From Phytophthora quininea (lineage: Eukaryota; Oomycota; Peronosporomycetes; Peronosporales; Peronosporaceae): 64,000 nucleotides of DNA. Every line of letters begins with the position of its first letter. Within the stretch, counting starts at the first letter, position 1. The stretch is from contig JAAVTG010000428.1 in NCBI GenBank assembly GCA_011947345.1, positions 1 through 64,000 of the forward strand, written 5' to 3'. This document shows positions 23,133 through 32,914 of this stretch, piece by piece. The position numbers and the translations under genes were made by a program. A model generated the notes under the pieces. It did no database searches, was not told the DNA's origin, and saw only the letters and a list, made by a program, of their open reading frames with translations.

Positions 23133-24140
23133 GACGATGTTCTCGCTTGAAAGTGAATTGGAGAGTGATTTTGGTGATACAGGGTGCCATGACGACCAAG
23201 CTTTTACTGTTCACCTCTATGTGGATAGACTCAGGATCTGCCTTCAAACTTAACATTGCTTTTTCCGTGGCTTCACTGCAAGTAAGTAATACTGTGCATT
23301 ACTTTCTTGGAGTGGGAACCACCAACAAACACATCCAAGGATCAACAATACAATCGAACCACCAAAATGCTAAGCAGCTCGGAAAGTGTTTCTTTGGAAG
23401 CGTACAGCTCCAGCGACTCGTCATCGAGAAGTGGGAGTTGATATCAACACCATGGCAACCCTCAACCAGCACCACCTTTTGGTACATAGTGCCACACATT
23501 TGGTACTATTCCAACTTCGAATTCAGCGGAAGGTTGCATGTTATCACGGTCCAAGTTCGCAGGTGCCCGTTGCGCTCGCTACGTCTAGCCGACTTTATTG
23601 TATCTAAATACGATATATCGTAGCACTTACACGGTAGGGTTGAACCGGATCGGTGCAAGTCGAGATGCAGGAGTGTTGGTTTCTTGCAGCAAGACGTCCA
23701 TGGTCGGCAAAAGAGCAACTTGGCTGCTTGTCTGCTGTGACAGCTCGAATGCACTGGGATCACGCCACGTTCCATTCACTCTGCTGCCTGTGCGTCGTGA
23801 GCACCGCAAACTTCTACGCTCCGCTCGTCTACTTGCGATTGTCTGGGGCTCAAGCACTATCGGGGCTGCAGCTGCAGGCGCACTCCTATCGTCGATCCAC
23901 CAGTGCCGGTGAAAATCCGTAGGATTCAACATGCCTTGGCGCATATCAATTTCGAGCACCTTGTGATAGTACGGAAGGCCAGTTGTCTTGGTGTAAACAC
24001 CACTGCACTTACCACGACCAACATGCTGTAGTTGGTCTAGACAGCGCTTCAGCGCGCATGTGTGAATGATCCAGACAACACCAGCAAATATTCGGCCTCT
24101 GACAGCCTAAACGAGGTCTCACAGCTCGTTCCAGCTACTT
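23133..24140. other. Intergenic / unrecognised
   Basis: About 1 kb. One minus-strand frame (23959-23627) is open for 110 codons with no recognised motif and an Arg/Ser-rich composition. I do not call it a gene. Confidence 0.35.
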
Positions 24141-25215
24141 TAGTAGAGCAGGTCGGTCCTCTTAACGTCCGTAAGATAAACCTTGTATTCGCCGCGAACG
24201 CGATTCGCGAGTTCGCCGCTGCCGAATCGGTTGTTAAACTCCCCAAGGATCTGCCATCGGCGATCCATTGCTTGAACCCTGGGATTCTCCTGTTACCGTT
24301 TGTGTCCAGCTCCTCCAGGAGCTTCGCGTTCCTGGCCGCCTTGGACTCTTTGGCTGCTTGTTTAGCCGCTGTATCGCTTCTGACGAGCGCTATATAAACC
24401 CCAAGCCAGCCTCTTTCTTCGTTCCAGAGATTCTTTCGTACTCCTTGTTGATTCCTCGCAGGAATTTCTTGATCTCGGTCGAAATTCTGTAACACGTAGC
24501 GCGGGCGAGGAGCGTTGGGGCGAGACGGCGGCGGCGACGAGTTGGCGGAGACGGCGAACGGCGGAGACTGGCGGTGGCGCAGCTGGAGGAGGCGCCTTGG
24601 CCCTGGAAGTAGAATTTGAGAAGTGAGATTGATCTGGCGGGTTTATCTTGCTAGCGCGCGTTGGGGAAACGCAAAGGGAAATCCAGTTCCCATCCTAAAG
24701 CCTATCAATTCTCTAAGTCCATATGAATCCTAATTCTACCAATGAACAGCTCCTAACTGGAAACGTAGCTCGAATCTTGAATCTTCTTGATGCGTCCCAT
24801 AATCAAGAATCCATCAATAACTGGATTCTTTCAAATCCATAGAATTTAAGAGCCAATCAGAGTAAAGATTATGGGACGTTCTTGAGACACCTAGAAGGTG
24901 TAATCTTGAACTTGAAGCCCTCGACCAATAGGAACGCTTTATGTATGTATGTTTACTACCATAAAGATAGCCAGCTATCCAGCATAATCTGGATAGTCTC
25001 AAAACGTATTGTCGGGGTTGTCGTCTGCAACATGTTGTCGCTGACGGCAATTCCGTCTTAAATTCCGTCCGAAGTTGTCTTCGAGAGTCGTTTCGGGATG
25101 ACGTCCACGGCAGTAGCTAACACCACCACGATCCAATCGTCTAATATGGAAGTGAATCGCGAACAACGCCAGAGTTTCGTGCCGTTCCCAAACTTCCTGT
25201 GTTTTGCTGAAGGCC
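24141..25215 (-). pseudogene. RxLR effector gene interrupted by a solo LTR
   Basis: Minus-strand effector split in two. The 5' part (25215-25061) has a hydrophobic segment (WIVVVLATAV) and a linker. After the LTR the 3' part gives KKFLRG (RxLR-like) and NEERG (dEER-like, in a neighbouring frame). The typical C-terminal unit RRIPGFKQWIADGRSLG follows, and then after a G-run break EYKVYLTDVKRTDLLY to a TAA near 24141. The coding sense of the two parts joins directly when the LTR and one copy of its 5-bp target repeat are ignored, so the insertion hit a pre-existing effector. Two more frame changes lie in the 3' part. Confidence 0.65.
24488..25060 (-). mobile_element. Solo LTR of the Gypsy family at 47.0-53.7 kb
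   Basis: 573 bp, the same length as the two LTRs of the full Gypsy element, in opposite orientation and nearly identical to them. It is flanked on both sides by the 5-bp target-site duplication AATTC (24483-24487 and 25061-25065). The outer end has TTA where the intact LTR has ACA. It carries the right-LTR variants of the Gypsy element (for example at the GACAATACG site), so it belongs to the same young subfamily. Confidence 0.9.
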
Positions 25216-25230
25216 CCAAACACGCTACAA

Positions 25231-25293
25231 TGAGATTATCCTATCTCTTGGTTTCCGTCGCCGTGGTCTTCGTCGCTAATGGCGAAATCGCCT
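25231..25293 (+). pseudogene. Signal-peptide remnant of an RxLR effector
   Basis: ATGAGATTATCC opens a typical effector signal peptide (MRLSYLLVSVAVVFVANGEI). After about 21 codons the sequence becomes LINE-derived. It lies head to head with the interrupted effector on the minus strand, with starts about 20-50 bp apart. Confidence 0.6.
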
Positions 25294-25800
25294 CCTTTCT
25301 AAGATCACTGGACCCAAACGTTCAACAATGTGTTCGTCCTACGTGTTAAGCTATCGAAACGGTTGAGCACTGCTTTTATACGTGCTCAGTCTTGAAAGAA
25401 ATCTAGCGCCAATTGTGGGCTCCGTGGTCATCAGTCTTCCGACCATCTCTAAGCTGGCGGCTGTTGCTTTTCCAAAGCTACAAGATATCCGCACAAGATG
25501 GAGAGAGAAGCAAAAGAATTGCTGCTTCTTTGGAAAGTGCAAACTGCTATTGTTTTCCACGCCACATGGAGATTGCGAAACGACATTCATTTCCGTGAGA
25601 CGGAGGCAGAAATGCCTAACGTCGCTAATCTGCAAAGTTCCTTTAAGATGCACTACCAATTCATTTACCAGCATGCGACGGATCTTCATTGCGATCGCTC
25701 AGCGATTGCAGAACTAGTCCGGCAATTGGGGTTTGATCCTCCGAAGGACATTCTTCTAGAACGGCCGCAGAGTATTTGGATCCCGCGAGTTTAACTGAAT
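25294..25800 (+). mobile_element. LINE 3' fragment
   Basis: Translation matches the C-terminal part of the LINE polymerase at 56.8-57.4 kb on the other strand. Here it reads FLRSLDPNVQQCVRPTC, IETVEHCF (Cys/His region near the end of LINE polymerases), FHATWRLRNDIHF and LHCDRSA, with several stops and shifts. It is truncated at its 5' side and fused to the effector signal peptide. Confidence 0.7.
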
Positions 25801-26161
25801 TCTGCGAAGGGATTCTTGATTAGATAGATTGTCTAAGCTACACCTTCCAGACGAGAGAATCCGCTAACTAGTTAATCAAATCATTTCTTCATCTAGAATT
25901 TGTACCTTGGTACGAAAACCCTCTAACCGAAGCCTCGGGTTAGCAGCGCACCAACTCGAGTCCCCGACCCAAAGATCCTTTCTTCCGATATTTTGGAGCT
26001 AGAGCCTGTAATTGGCGCGGATATTGATCGCGAGAGGACTGCCTCCGAGTTTATCGTAAAACGCACTCAAAGTTGTTGGAACTACCAGCTTGTACCTGAT
26101 CTGATTGATGGAGAGAAGGCTGGTACCTGTCAGTCACCGATAGGTGCTAAGGTAAATAAAC
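25801..26161. other. Intergenic
   Basis: About 360 bp after the LINE fragment. No feature recognised. Confidence 0.4.
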
Positions 26162-26335
26162 TCACTTTTGAATCTCCCCAACAAAAGTACCCCCTTTCTT
26201 GGCCCACGTTTTGAACAGCGGAATTCTCTTGTTGCCGTCGTTTCTCGTGGTTCTCAAGAGCTGCTCGTTCCTCTCCAGCTCCGTGGCTTTCTTCAATGAA
26301 TTCTGGTGATAACTTTGATGATATTTCGACCAAGA
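26162..26335 (-). pseudogene. RxLR effector C-terminal fragment
   Basis: About 50 codons of the effector C-terminal unit (LERNEQLLRTTRNDGNKRIP, LFKTWAKKGGTF) that is shared with the effectors at 24.1, 26.6 and 31.7 kb. No signal peptide or RxLR is present. A frame change lies near 26330. Confidence 0.5.
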
Positions 26336-26449
26336 GCAATATATTCCTGAGCACACCAAAGGCGGTAGATTTTCAAGACGCTGCTTGGAAGGAATGATCT
26401 TCAACGGGTAACTTGAGACACTAGTTGGATTGGAAACCAAAGGGATGCT

Positions 26450-26640
26450 GTCACCGTTGGCGGCGCAAGCTGCCGCAATGACTGGTATTAGGGGGATATC
26501 TACCACAACGCGAAAAGAAATGAAAAAGCCGGAAATCGACGCGATGAGGCCAGTGAATTGTTTTAACGCATTGCACAAGGTTAAAGTGCGGCTCTAATTT
26601 TGGAGACACGACGTTTGCTCCAAACACCATAGATCCTTTC
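26450..26640 (-). repeat. Effector 3' flank, copy also at 31491-31670
   Basis: The segment from GGCGGCGCAAGCTG to the GGAGACACGACG motif recurs at 31491-31670 in the same orientation, with moderate divergence. In both places it follows the 3' end of a minus-strand effector of the same family, so it is conserved downstream flank of duplicated effector loci. Confidence 0.55.
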
Positions 26641-26945
26641 TGCGGATATCCTCCAGGTGGACTTTGTAAAGGCTGCGAATAGCATTCGTGAGATCGGAGT
26701 CTCCGAATGTCTGGTCGAACGCGCTCAACGTTCTGCCTTTGCGAGCCCATTCGTCGGAGACGGGGATCCTCTTATTGCTGTCGTTGTTCATGCTCTTCAA
26801 GAGCTGTTCGTTCTTCTCTGCCTGGGAGGCTTTGGCGGCTCGCTCGGCTACTTTTGTGCTGCCGAAAATCTTGTCGAAAGTCGCGGAGAATCTCGCTCTC
26901 ACTTTTCGTCGGACCACAGATCATGGTTGTTGTCAGCCTTGAAAC
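26594..26945 (-). pseudogene. RxLR effector, 5' truncated
   Basis: The C-terminal domain is well preserved: AERAAKASQAEKNEQLLKSM, KRIPVSDEWARKGRTL, SDLTNAIRSLYKVHLEDI. A degenerate acidic dEER region precedes it (KADNNHDLWSDE, then a stop). The signal peptide and RxLR are missing; the gene is cut at 26945, where an LTR-like repeat begins. Closest in this window to the intact effector at 31.7 kb and the fragment at 30.3 kb. Confidence 0.6.
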
Positions 26946-27828
26946 TATAATGAGCTCTTGATTACCCCCGCTCCTGGGGCAGTCGCGCTCAGATGCTGAC
27001 CCCGCTTTCCGATGGGTTCGAGCTTCTTCTTCCCCTCTCAACGTAACTCTCCAAGAACCGATGGCCGACGAGGAACCAACTGAGTTCCTCGCGCCGGCGC
27101 TATCACCAATTTCTATTAACTACCTGTTCCAACTTCAACTACTGTTACCACCGTGAACTCAGCGATCCTTATGACCACAGGTCCTCAAACGTGAGCTCGG
27201 CGATCTCTGCGACCACCGGCCCTCCAACGTGATCTCGACGACTGCCAAGGCGGTCGCCGGACCTAGAACGTGACCTCGACGAGTTTCCCCGCCGGGCCTC
27301 ACCGTGACCTCAACGAGTTTCCCCGCTGGGCCTCACCGTGACCTCAACGACTTTCCTCGCTGGGCCTCACCGTGACCTCGACGAGCTACCCCGCCGGGCC
27401 TCTGCAACGTCGCGACCCCTTTGGTCGCTGTCTTCTTCTGCTCGTGAGCCGGCCGACCTGTGTGTCGGCTTGCTGTTCCTGTCCGTGTCGCCGTCTGACG
27501 TCACCACGTGCGACTTTCAACTGCTGTGCGCTCCTATGCGACTTTTCAACTTCCTTGTGCTCGGCCCTCCTGCGCTCGGTTACGCAAATTATCAACTGCG
27601 CCCTCGAGCCGCTGCTCTTGGCCACACCATCGAACCGTCGCTACCTTTCGTCACTCTGCGCCACCCGTCGCGAGATCTAAAACCGCCGCCGGCTTGCGGT
27701 TTTTCGTCAGCCCGACCCTACTGCTCGTCGCAGCATCCGTTTTCGACGTCCACCTCCACGTACGTCTTTTCCTGGTTCTGGCCATGGCGATCCGGGTTAC
27801 GGTCGTTGCCGCCACGGGGTTTATTACA
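26946..27828 (+). mobile_element. Putative solo LTR (family X), copy 1
   Basis: A pyrimidine-rich block of about 880 bp starting TATAATGAGCTCTTGA and ending TTTATTACA. It parallels the block at 28691-29630 (start TGTAACGAACTCTTGA, end TCTATTACA, shared internal ACCAACTG(A/G)..TCC region). The ends resemble LTR termini. It sits exactly where an effector is truncated. No target duplication was found, so the LTR reading is tentative. Its long open frames have biased Ser/Pro/Leu translations and are not called as genes. Confidence 0.4.
27269..27402 (+). repeat. 34-bp tandem repeat, four units
   Basis: Four consecutive units beginning CGTGACCTC at 27269, 27303, 27337 and 27371, differing by a few bases each. 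The repeat lies inside the LTR-like block. Confidence 0.85.
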
Positions 27829-27955
27829 AATGAAACCAAATTCTCGAAAGCAACTTTTACTGATTTTGGGCGTCACCTCGTTCAATTGCGTTGCCGTAAG
27901 TATACCCACAACGAGAATTGAAGCGTCTACAGACATGATGACATGGCTGCGGACG

Positions 27956-28690
27956 TCACGAAGATTGAAGTTTGCCGGTCCCTGATCGTGAAGAAACAAA
28001 AAGTGCTTCGAATCGTGAATGGTGCACTGCCATCTCCATCGTCAACACCCTTTCTGTGTCTGCACAGTGATCACAAAACCACTGAATAATTTTTAACTGC
28101 CGGTGCTCAATGTCTGGTGCTACGACGGTCTTCACTGGCCAATCATCTCGACAAAGAGCAGCAGTGAGAACCGAGTCAAGATTGCTGTTTAATCGTTTTT
28201 CGTACAGCCATTTCACGACTGCAAAGTGCCCATTTCTGGCGGCTCCGTCCATGGCCTTAGTTGAGCATCCTAGAGAGTAGTTTTCATGTAACCACTCGAC
28301 AATGTCAAGACGTCCACTTGTTGCCACTCCACCCATCGCGTTGGTCGTGCACTCAGTATTCGTATGCATTCGTAGCCATCGTAACATTTCCACTCCCAGC
28401 AGTATTGTCGACGGCTGCAGAAGTGCAGCCTTGGAGTCGGTTGAAATGCAGCCACTTAAGTATTGGAAAACGTTATGGCATAGCGATAGCTTGCTTCTTC
28501 ACACAGCATTCCCCAGTCATTGGATGTCTACCTGACCCGACAGGGACGTGATTAGCAACCACCTCGTCCATCGCTGCAGTCGTGCAACCTTCAGAACGGT
28601 GGAAATGCAGCCACTACACGACGTCGACATAGCCATTGGTTGCCGCTCAATCCATCGCTGCAGTTGTGCATGCTTCAGATCGATTCACAT
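27956..28690 (-). pseudogene. Ankyrin-repeat gene fragment
   Basis: About five ankyrin units of the local family (MEMLRWLRMHTNTECTT, SGRLDIVEWLHENYSLGC, NGHFAVVKWLYEKRLN, QLKIIQWFCDHC) with frame changes near 28390-28560. It is flanked on both sides by the two LTR-like blocks (26946-27828 and 28691-29630). Confidence 0.6.
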
Positions 28691-29630
28691 TGTAACGAAC
28701 TCTTGAGGTCCTCCCGTTGCTGGAGTAGCCGCTAGCTCGTGTGCTGACCCTGCATTGGATCCGATTGGCCTTCCGTCACTAACTCCAACACCTGTAACAA
28801 CTACTGGCCGACAGAGAACCAACTGGATTCCCTGTGCCGCTGCGTGCCCTGGCCAACACTGCCACCTATCTATTATCCTTTCTCGACAACAACTGTCTTG
28901 CCTGCTCTCAACCTTGCAGCCCTTGGCACCTCGCGAAGCAGATTCCCTACACGCCTGTCCTTACCACTTGGAACACACTGGCCCCTTACATCGCAGTACG
29001 GAGACTCGAAGACACACTGGTCTCCTCCCGTTCGTTCGGTCCACGCTACCACCGTTCTGCACAACCACCGCTGGCATCAACAACACCAACCGTCCTTCCT
29101 GCCTGCGCGTCACCTTGCAGTCCTTGACAGTATCAATCGCCGCAACGCCGGTCACGGGTCGGTCGACTGTTCCCGCTTCAGCGTCCACCGTCGAGACTAC
29201 CACCGTCGTTCACTGTTGGCTTCCAACTGCTGCTTCCGCCTGACGTCCACCGTTGTCACCACCGTCGACGTCCACCGAGTCCTTACATCCGATGTCCACT
29301 CACAGCTTCCTGCTTGCTGTCGTCTGCTGATGACTGCCTATCACCATCGCTGGACCTTCACTTCGTGGAAGCCATTTGCTGTCGTCGCTGCCGTACTTCT
29401 GTCGTCACCTTCTGTTGCTTGCTCTCGTCGCTGCCAATCCGAGACTACTTGCTCACGTTGCTGCCAATTCGAGACTTTGTTCTCGTCGCTGCCGATTGGA
29501 GACTGCCTGATCTCCTCACTCAAACCCAACGTGACCTTTACCATCGGTTTCTTCCCAAGTCGCAACCTCCCAACAATTATCGATTGTCGTTCAGACGCAC
29601 CTCGGCGTCGCTGCCACCAGGTCTATTACA
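28691..29630 (+). mobile_element. Putative solo LTR (family X), copy 2
   Basis: About 940 bp, C/T-rich, beginning TGTAACGAAC and ending TCTATTACA, related to 26946-27828. It includes a short tandem array near 29400-29510 built on TCGCTGCCAATTCGAGACT-like units. Open frames of over 250 codons here have low-complexity translations and no domain. Confidence 0.4.
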
Positions 29631-29694
29631 CTTCGATGTAATTCCACCTGTGTCTTGAGGCAAGCAGAATTACACATCTCGGTTTGATCCAGTT

Positions 29695-29930
29695 AAGGTG
29701 CTAAGCTATCTATCCGTGAGAGTTACGCTCGTGTCGTCCACATGTGGTGCATAGGTTCCGGGATATTATTTTCTGGCGGATCAAGTTAAGTTGTTGCAGC
29801 ACACAGACCACAGTAGCGCGGTTGCAATGAAATTCATGTGCGTGTTGGTAAAAGAATTGGTAGTGCCTCTTGAACGAGTTCAGCAGATTGAGAATATTTG
29901 GCACTTCAGCTGTTATTATGTGGCACGTTA
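29695..29930 (-). mobile_element. LINE 3' end fragment
   Basis: About 235 bp that match the 3' end of the LINE at 56.8 kb (shared terminus GGTGCTAAGCTATCTATCCG and codons for LNSFKRHYQFFYQHAHEFHC). It is 5'-truncated after the ILNLLNSF segment. As in the large copy, the 3' end abuts TTAA. Confidence 0.75.
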
Positions 29931-30324
29931 GATAGTGTCCGTAATTGTAACAAGTGTCGTAAGGCGAGTACAGCGAGAAAGAGTCTGAAATAATGCCTTG
30001 TATCTAGGGAAAAGCAGCGAGTGGCAAAATAATGGCACCAGCTCGACTTAACAACAAGTGTCATAGGGGCGTAGGCGAAATTTTATCCAGATGAATTTCG
30101 TTGGGAGTTACGGCAGCAAAAGTCATTCCTTTCGAACCCTGTGCATGCAGTACATGACCTACACAATGTTGTTTAGTATCCCCATATATTTTTATACTTT
30201 AGCTTCTTCACAGAAGTATTAGTAGGTTGTTGCTTGGTCTATGAGTGCGATAGAAACACTCTACATGACAAAACGAACAATAGGTTCGTGAAAGCGACTC
30301 GAATTCGGACGGTAACGAGAGAAC
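29931..30324. other. Intergenic
   Basis: About 390 bp of AT-richer DNA. No feature recognised. Confidence 0.4.
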
Positions 30325-30465
30325 TCCAGTGTTCAATCGATGGGCTGAGCAAGGGGGATTCTGAGTATGTTTGCTAAGAAAATCGGAGACACTGATTTAG
30401 ATTATGCCGCTCGCTCCCTTTACCAGGTCCACCTCCAAGACATCGGGAGGAAAAATCTGTGGTGA
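30325..30465 (+). pseudogene. RxLR effector C-terminal fragment
   Basis: Plus-strand codons for VFNRWAEQG and, after a shift, KKIGDTDLDYAARSLYQVHL, ending RKNLW at a TGA. This is the same C-terminal domain as at 26.6 kb. It abuts an opposite-strand effector fragment. Confidence 0.55.
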
Positions 30466-30570
30466 AGCACGAAGTCGACATCGCCGTTGGCCTTGACGCT
30501 TCGCAGGAATCCCGTGCCCTCAGCCGAAATATCATCGAAAGTGATAGCTCTCAAGGCTCTACGTAGTGCA
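30466..30570 (-). pseudogene. RxLR-region fragment of an effector, inverted
   Basis: Minus-strand codons for FDDISAEGTGFLRSVKANGD, which match the RxLR region of the intact effector (SSEDKRFLRSVKADDD) with RFLR altered to GFLR. It is joined head-on to the C-terminal fragment of a related effector, marking an inversion breakpoint near 30465. Confidence 0.5.
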
Positions 30571-30596
30571 TTTGTTTTGCGGAAAGTATATTAAAT

Positions 30597-31513
30597 TTAC
30601 TGACCTGGTAAGAGTAAAGTGTCTACATTAAGACATATTGACCTGCTTGCAGAACTTGCCGCTGGCTGCCTCGGCAAACTACAATTTAGCCTGCCTGCCT
30701 GTTCCTTGGCGGGATCCCATCCAGCAGACACGTAGTACGATTCCGGTGACGCCAAACGAGCCACTTGGTCAGTCGACATCTTGAAATCCGCAGACTCGAG
30801 GTTGGTTTTCTGGCGTTCAGGACGAACCGACTTTGGCAGCGTCACAAAGCCATTTGCAATGCCGAACGACACCAGTGCCTGAGCAGGTGTGCATCCCAAT
30901 TCATCCGCAATTTCAACCAGTGTCGGGTCGTCAAGTCGAGTACAGCGAGCAAGAGGTGAATAGGCCTCCATCGTGATGCCGAGCTCCTGGCAAAACTTGA
31001 CGAGCGACGGACGCATCATCCACGGATGCAGCTCGACTTGGTTGACAGCAGGTTTCACACGGGCAGCCGTCAGAAGCGTCTCCAAGTGAGCTTCGTTGAA
31101 ATTCGAGACGCCAATGTCTTTCACGACACCCGTGGCTTGCAGGTCCCCAAGGGCACGCCAAGTATCAGCACGGAGCTGCTTCGAACCTGGTGCATGCAGC
31201 AAGTAGAGGTCGATGTAGCCAAGACCAAGCTCGGCATTGCTGGCCAGTCCGGCGGCATGTGCCTTGTCATAGCCCCAGTTCTCGGTGAACAGCTTCGTGG
31301 TAACGACAATCTCTTCACGGGGATGTTGGTGTCGCGGATGGCACGACCCACGTCGACCTCGTTGCCGTAGATCTCAGCCGTGTCAATGTGCCGATACCCC
31401 ATCTTGAGTGCCGAGAGAACGGCATTGTACGTTTCCGCGCCGGGTTCTGAGAGGTACACTCCGAGGCCGATCATGGGGATAGCACATACTGTTGGCGGCG
31501 CAAGCTGTCGCAA
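30597..31513 (-). CDS. Aldo-keto reductase (one frame break)
   Basis: NADPH-dependent carbonyl reductase family. The beginning PMIGLGVYLSEPG and GYRHIDTAEIYGNE supplies catalytic Asp and Tyr. VTTKLFTENWG (in the next frame) supplies the catalytic Lys and DLYLLHAPG the His. The rest of the barrel is open from 31202: VKDIGVSNFNEAHLE, NQVELHPWM, EAYSPLAR, then the cofactor segment TLPKSVRPERQ. A missing C in the CCCC run near 31325 separates residues 1-65 from the rest. The extreme N-terminus (to about 31490) is not AKR-like but derives from the repeated effector 3' flank, so the true start may be lost. The downstream end runs past the usual C-terminus (SAGWDPAKE). Confidence 0.8.
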
Positions 31514-31720
31514 TGGCTAGTAGGAAGAACACATTTGTCACAACGACGAAAAGAAAAAAGAGACCAGAAATCGGCGCGATGGGCCCAACGTTTGATTTTA
31601 GTGCAGCGCACACGATTGAGGTGTGGCTCGAATTTCGGAGACACGACACTTGCTCTGAAAGCAAATTCCGCGACTTCATGAAAACTGTGGCACAAATAGT
31701 TTGGGTCTGTTTGAATCCTC
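31491..31720 (-). repeat. Effector 3' flank, second copy
   Basis: Counterpart of 26450-26640. It connects the intact effector's stop codon (31723) to the 5' end of the aldo-keto reductase without a normal intergenic space. Confidence 0.5.
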
Positions 31721-31722
31721 CA

Positions 31723-32187
31723 CTAGCTCCTTTTTCCGTTACGAAACAGGTAACTCCTGTAAAGATCTCGAACATCAATCGCGAGTTCGGACTCCCTGAA
31801 TTTTCGGTAGAACGCGTCATCCGTATTGCCTTTTTCAGCCCATTGTTTGAACACCTTCGTTTGCTCTGTGTCGTTGTCAATCAGGAACCTGAAGTACTTC
31901 TCTTCTTCCGCTGCCTTAGAGGCTTTGGCGGCTCGCTTGGCTTCTTTTGCATTGCCAAGGATCTGCTTTAAAGCCGAGAGCCCTCTCTCTTCGTCGTCTG
32001 CGTTCCCGAGGTCATCGTCGTCGGCCTTGACACTTCGCAGGAATCTCTTGTCTTCAGACGAAATGTCATCCGAGGTGGCAGCTTTCAAGGCGCTTGTCGG
32101 GTTGGCGTCCACATAAGTTGAGGAGACAGCGCCACCGTTGACGACAAACGTGACGGCAATTGTAGCCAGGAGATAGAAGAATCGCAT
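31723..32187 (-). CDS. RxLR-dEER effector, intact
   Basis: 154 codons, open throughout. The signal peptide is MRFFYLLATIAVTFVVNGGA (cleaved near AVSS). KRFLRS is at about residue 47 and the acidic stretch ends DEERG near residue 70, the canonical distance. The C-terminal domain is all-helical: an Ala/Lys/Glu-rich helix (NAKEAKRAAKASKAAEEEKY), then KVFKQWAEKGNTDDAFYRKF and a terminal helix ELAIDVRDLYRSYL. Start at plus 32187; the 5' leader contains CCCACTCAAGTC, also present in the leader of paralogs 1 and 2. Expected to be secreted and delivered to host cells; its host target cannot be inferred. It is the only uninterrupted effector in the window. Confidence 0.88.
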   Translation of the reverse strand: MRFFYLLATIAVTFVVNGGAVSSTYVDANPTSALKAATSDDISSEDKRFLRSVKADDDDLGNADDEERGLSALKQILGNAKEAKRAAKASKAAEEEKYFRFLIDNDTEQTKVFKQWAEKGNTDDAFYRKFRESELAIDVRDLYRSYLFRNGKRS

Positions 32188-32865
32188 GGTGCTCTGCGCG
32201 GACTTGAGTGGGAGAAGACTTGGACGTTGGGAAGTGAAATCGAGAATGAAGTAGTTCTGCTGGCTGTTGGTGTTGGCATTTTCGCCGGGTAGGTTGGTCC
32301 ACACCGACACCCTCACCCTGGTACACATAATCACAGCTCGCCACCATAATCATGGCAGCAGCCATAGCTCAGCGCTGCTGTGTTGTTGTTTACTGTTGCA
32401 TGTATATGCATGCATGTATATGCATAGTATCTTAGGCTCTGCAGCACCTGTTTTCCTCTCACCGACTACTGTACGTACCATGCCATTTCTGATCCTCATT
32501 TTCTATCGCCTCTCCGATAGAAGAACCGCATGGTGCTCTGCGTGGAGTTGAGTGGGAGAAGACTTGGACGTTGGGGAGTGAAATCCAGAATGAAGTAGTT
32601 CTGCTGGTTGTTGGTGTTGGCATTTTCGCCGGGTAGGTTGGTCCACACCGACACCCTCACCCTGGTACACATAATCACAGCTCGCCACCATAATCATGGC
32701 AGCAGCCATAGCTCAGCGCTGCTGTGTTGTTGTTTACTGTTGCATGTATATGCATGCATGTATATGCATAGTATCTTAGGCTCTGCAGCACCTGTTTTCC
32801 TCTCACCGACTACTGTACGTACCATGCCATTTCTGATGGTGAAGATTGGACGGCACCCGCACGAT
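32180..32865. repeat. 343-bp tandem duplication, two units
   Basis: The segment starting at the effector's ATG and running upstream is repeated at an offset of exactly 343 bp (for example GGAGAAGACT at 32211 and 32554). The second unit carries a copy of the first four or five effector codons on the minus strand (ATG at 32538), then runs into unrelated codons. Both units include TGCATGTATATGCATGCATG-type palindromic repeats (about 32398-32425 and 32740-32767). Confidence 0.85.
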
Positions 32866-32914
32866 GCCATTCCTCTTTTTCCATCCAGCACTCAATTGTT
32901 TTCGCTTCTCCAAT
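32850..32914 (+). promoter_or_regulatory. Initiator-like element of the 32.9-kb effector
   Basis: GATGCCATTCCTCTTTTTCC at about 32864-32884 fits the oomycete initiator pattern (CCATTCNNC followed by T-rich), about 45 bp before the ATG. Confidence 0.35.

Noticed and set aside
24814..25050. Small frame also found twice near 47.0 and 53.1 kb
   Set aside because: It is the same stretch of Gypsy LTR in three places, not a gene.
27338..27985. Open frame of 215 codons
   Set aside because: Lies in a C/T-rich repeat block including a 34-bp tandem array; translation is low complexity and the reverse strand is also open.
28755..29641. Three overlapping open frames of 97-265 codons
   Set aside because: Thr/Ser/Pro/Leu-biased translation in all frames of the second repeat block; typical of base composition, not of a protein.
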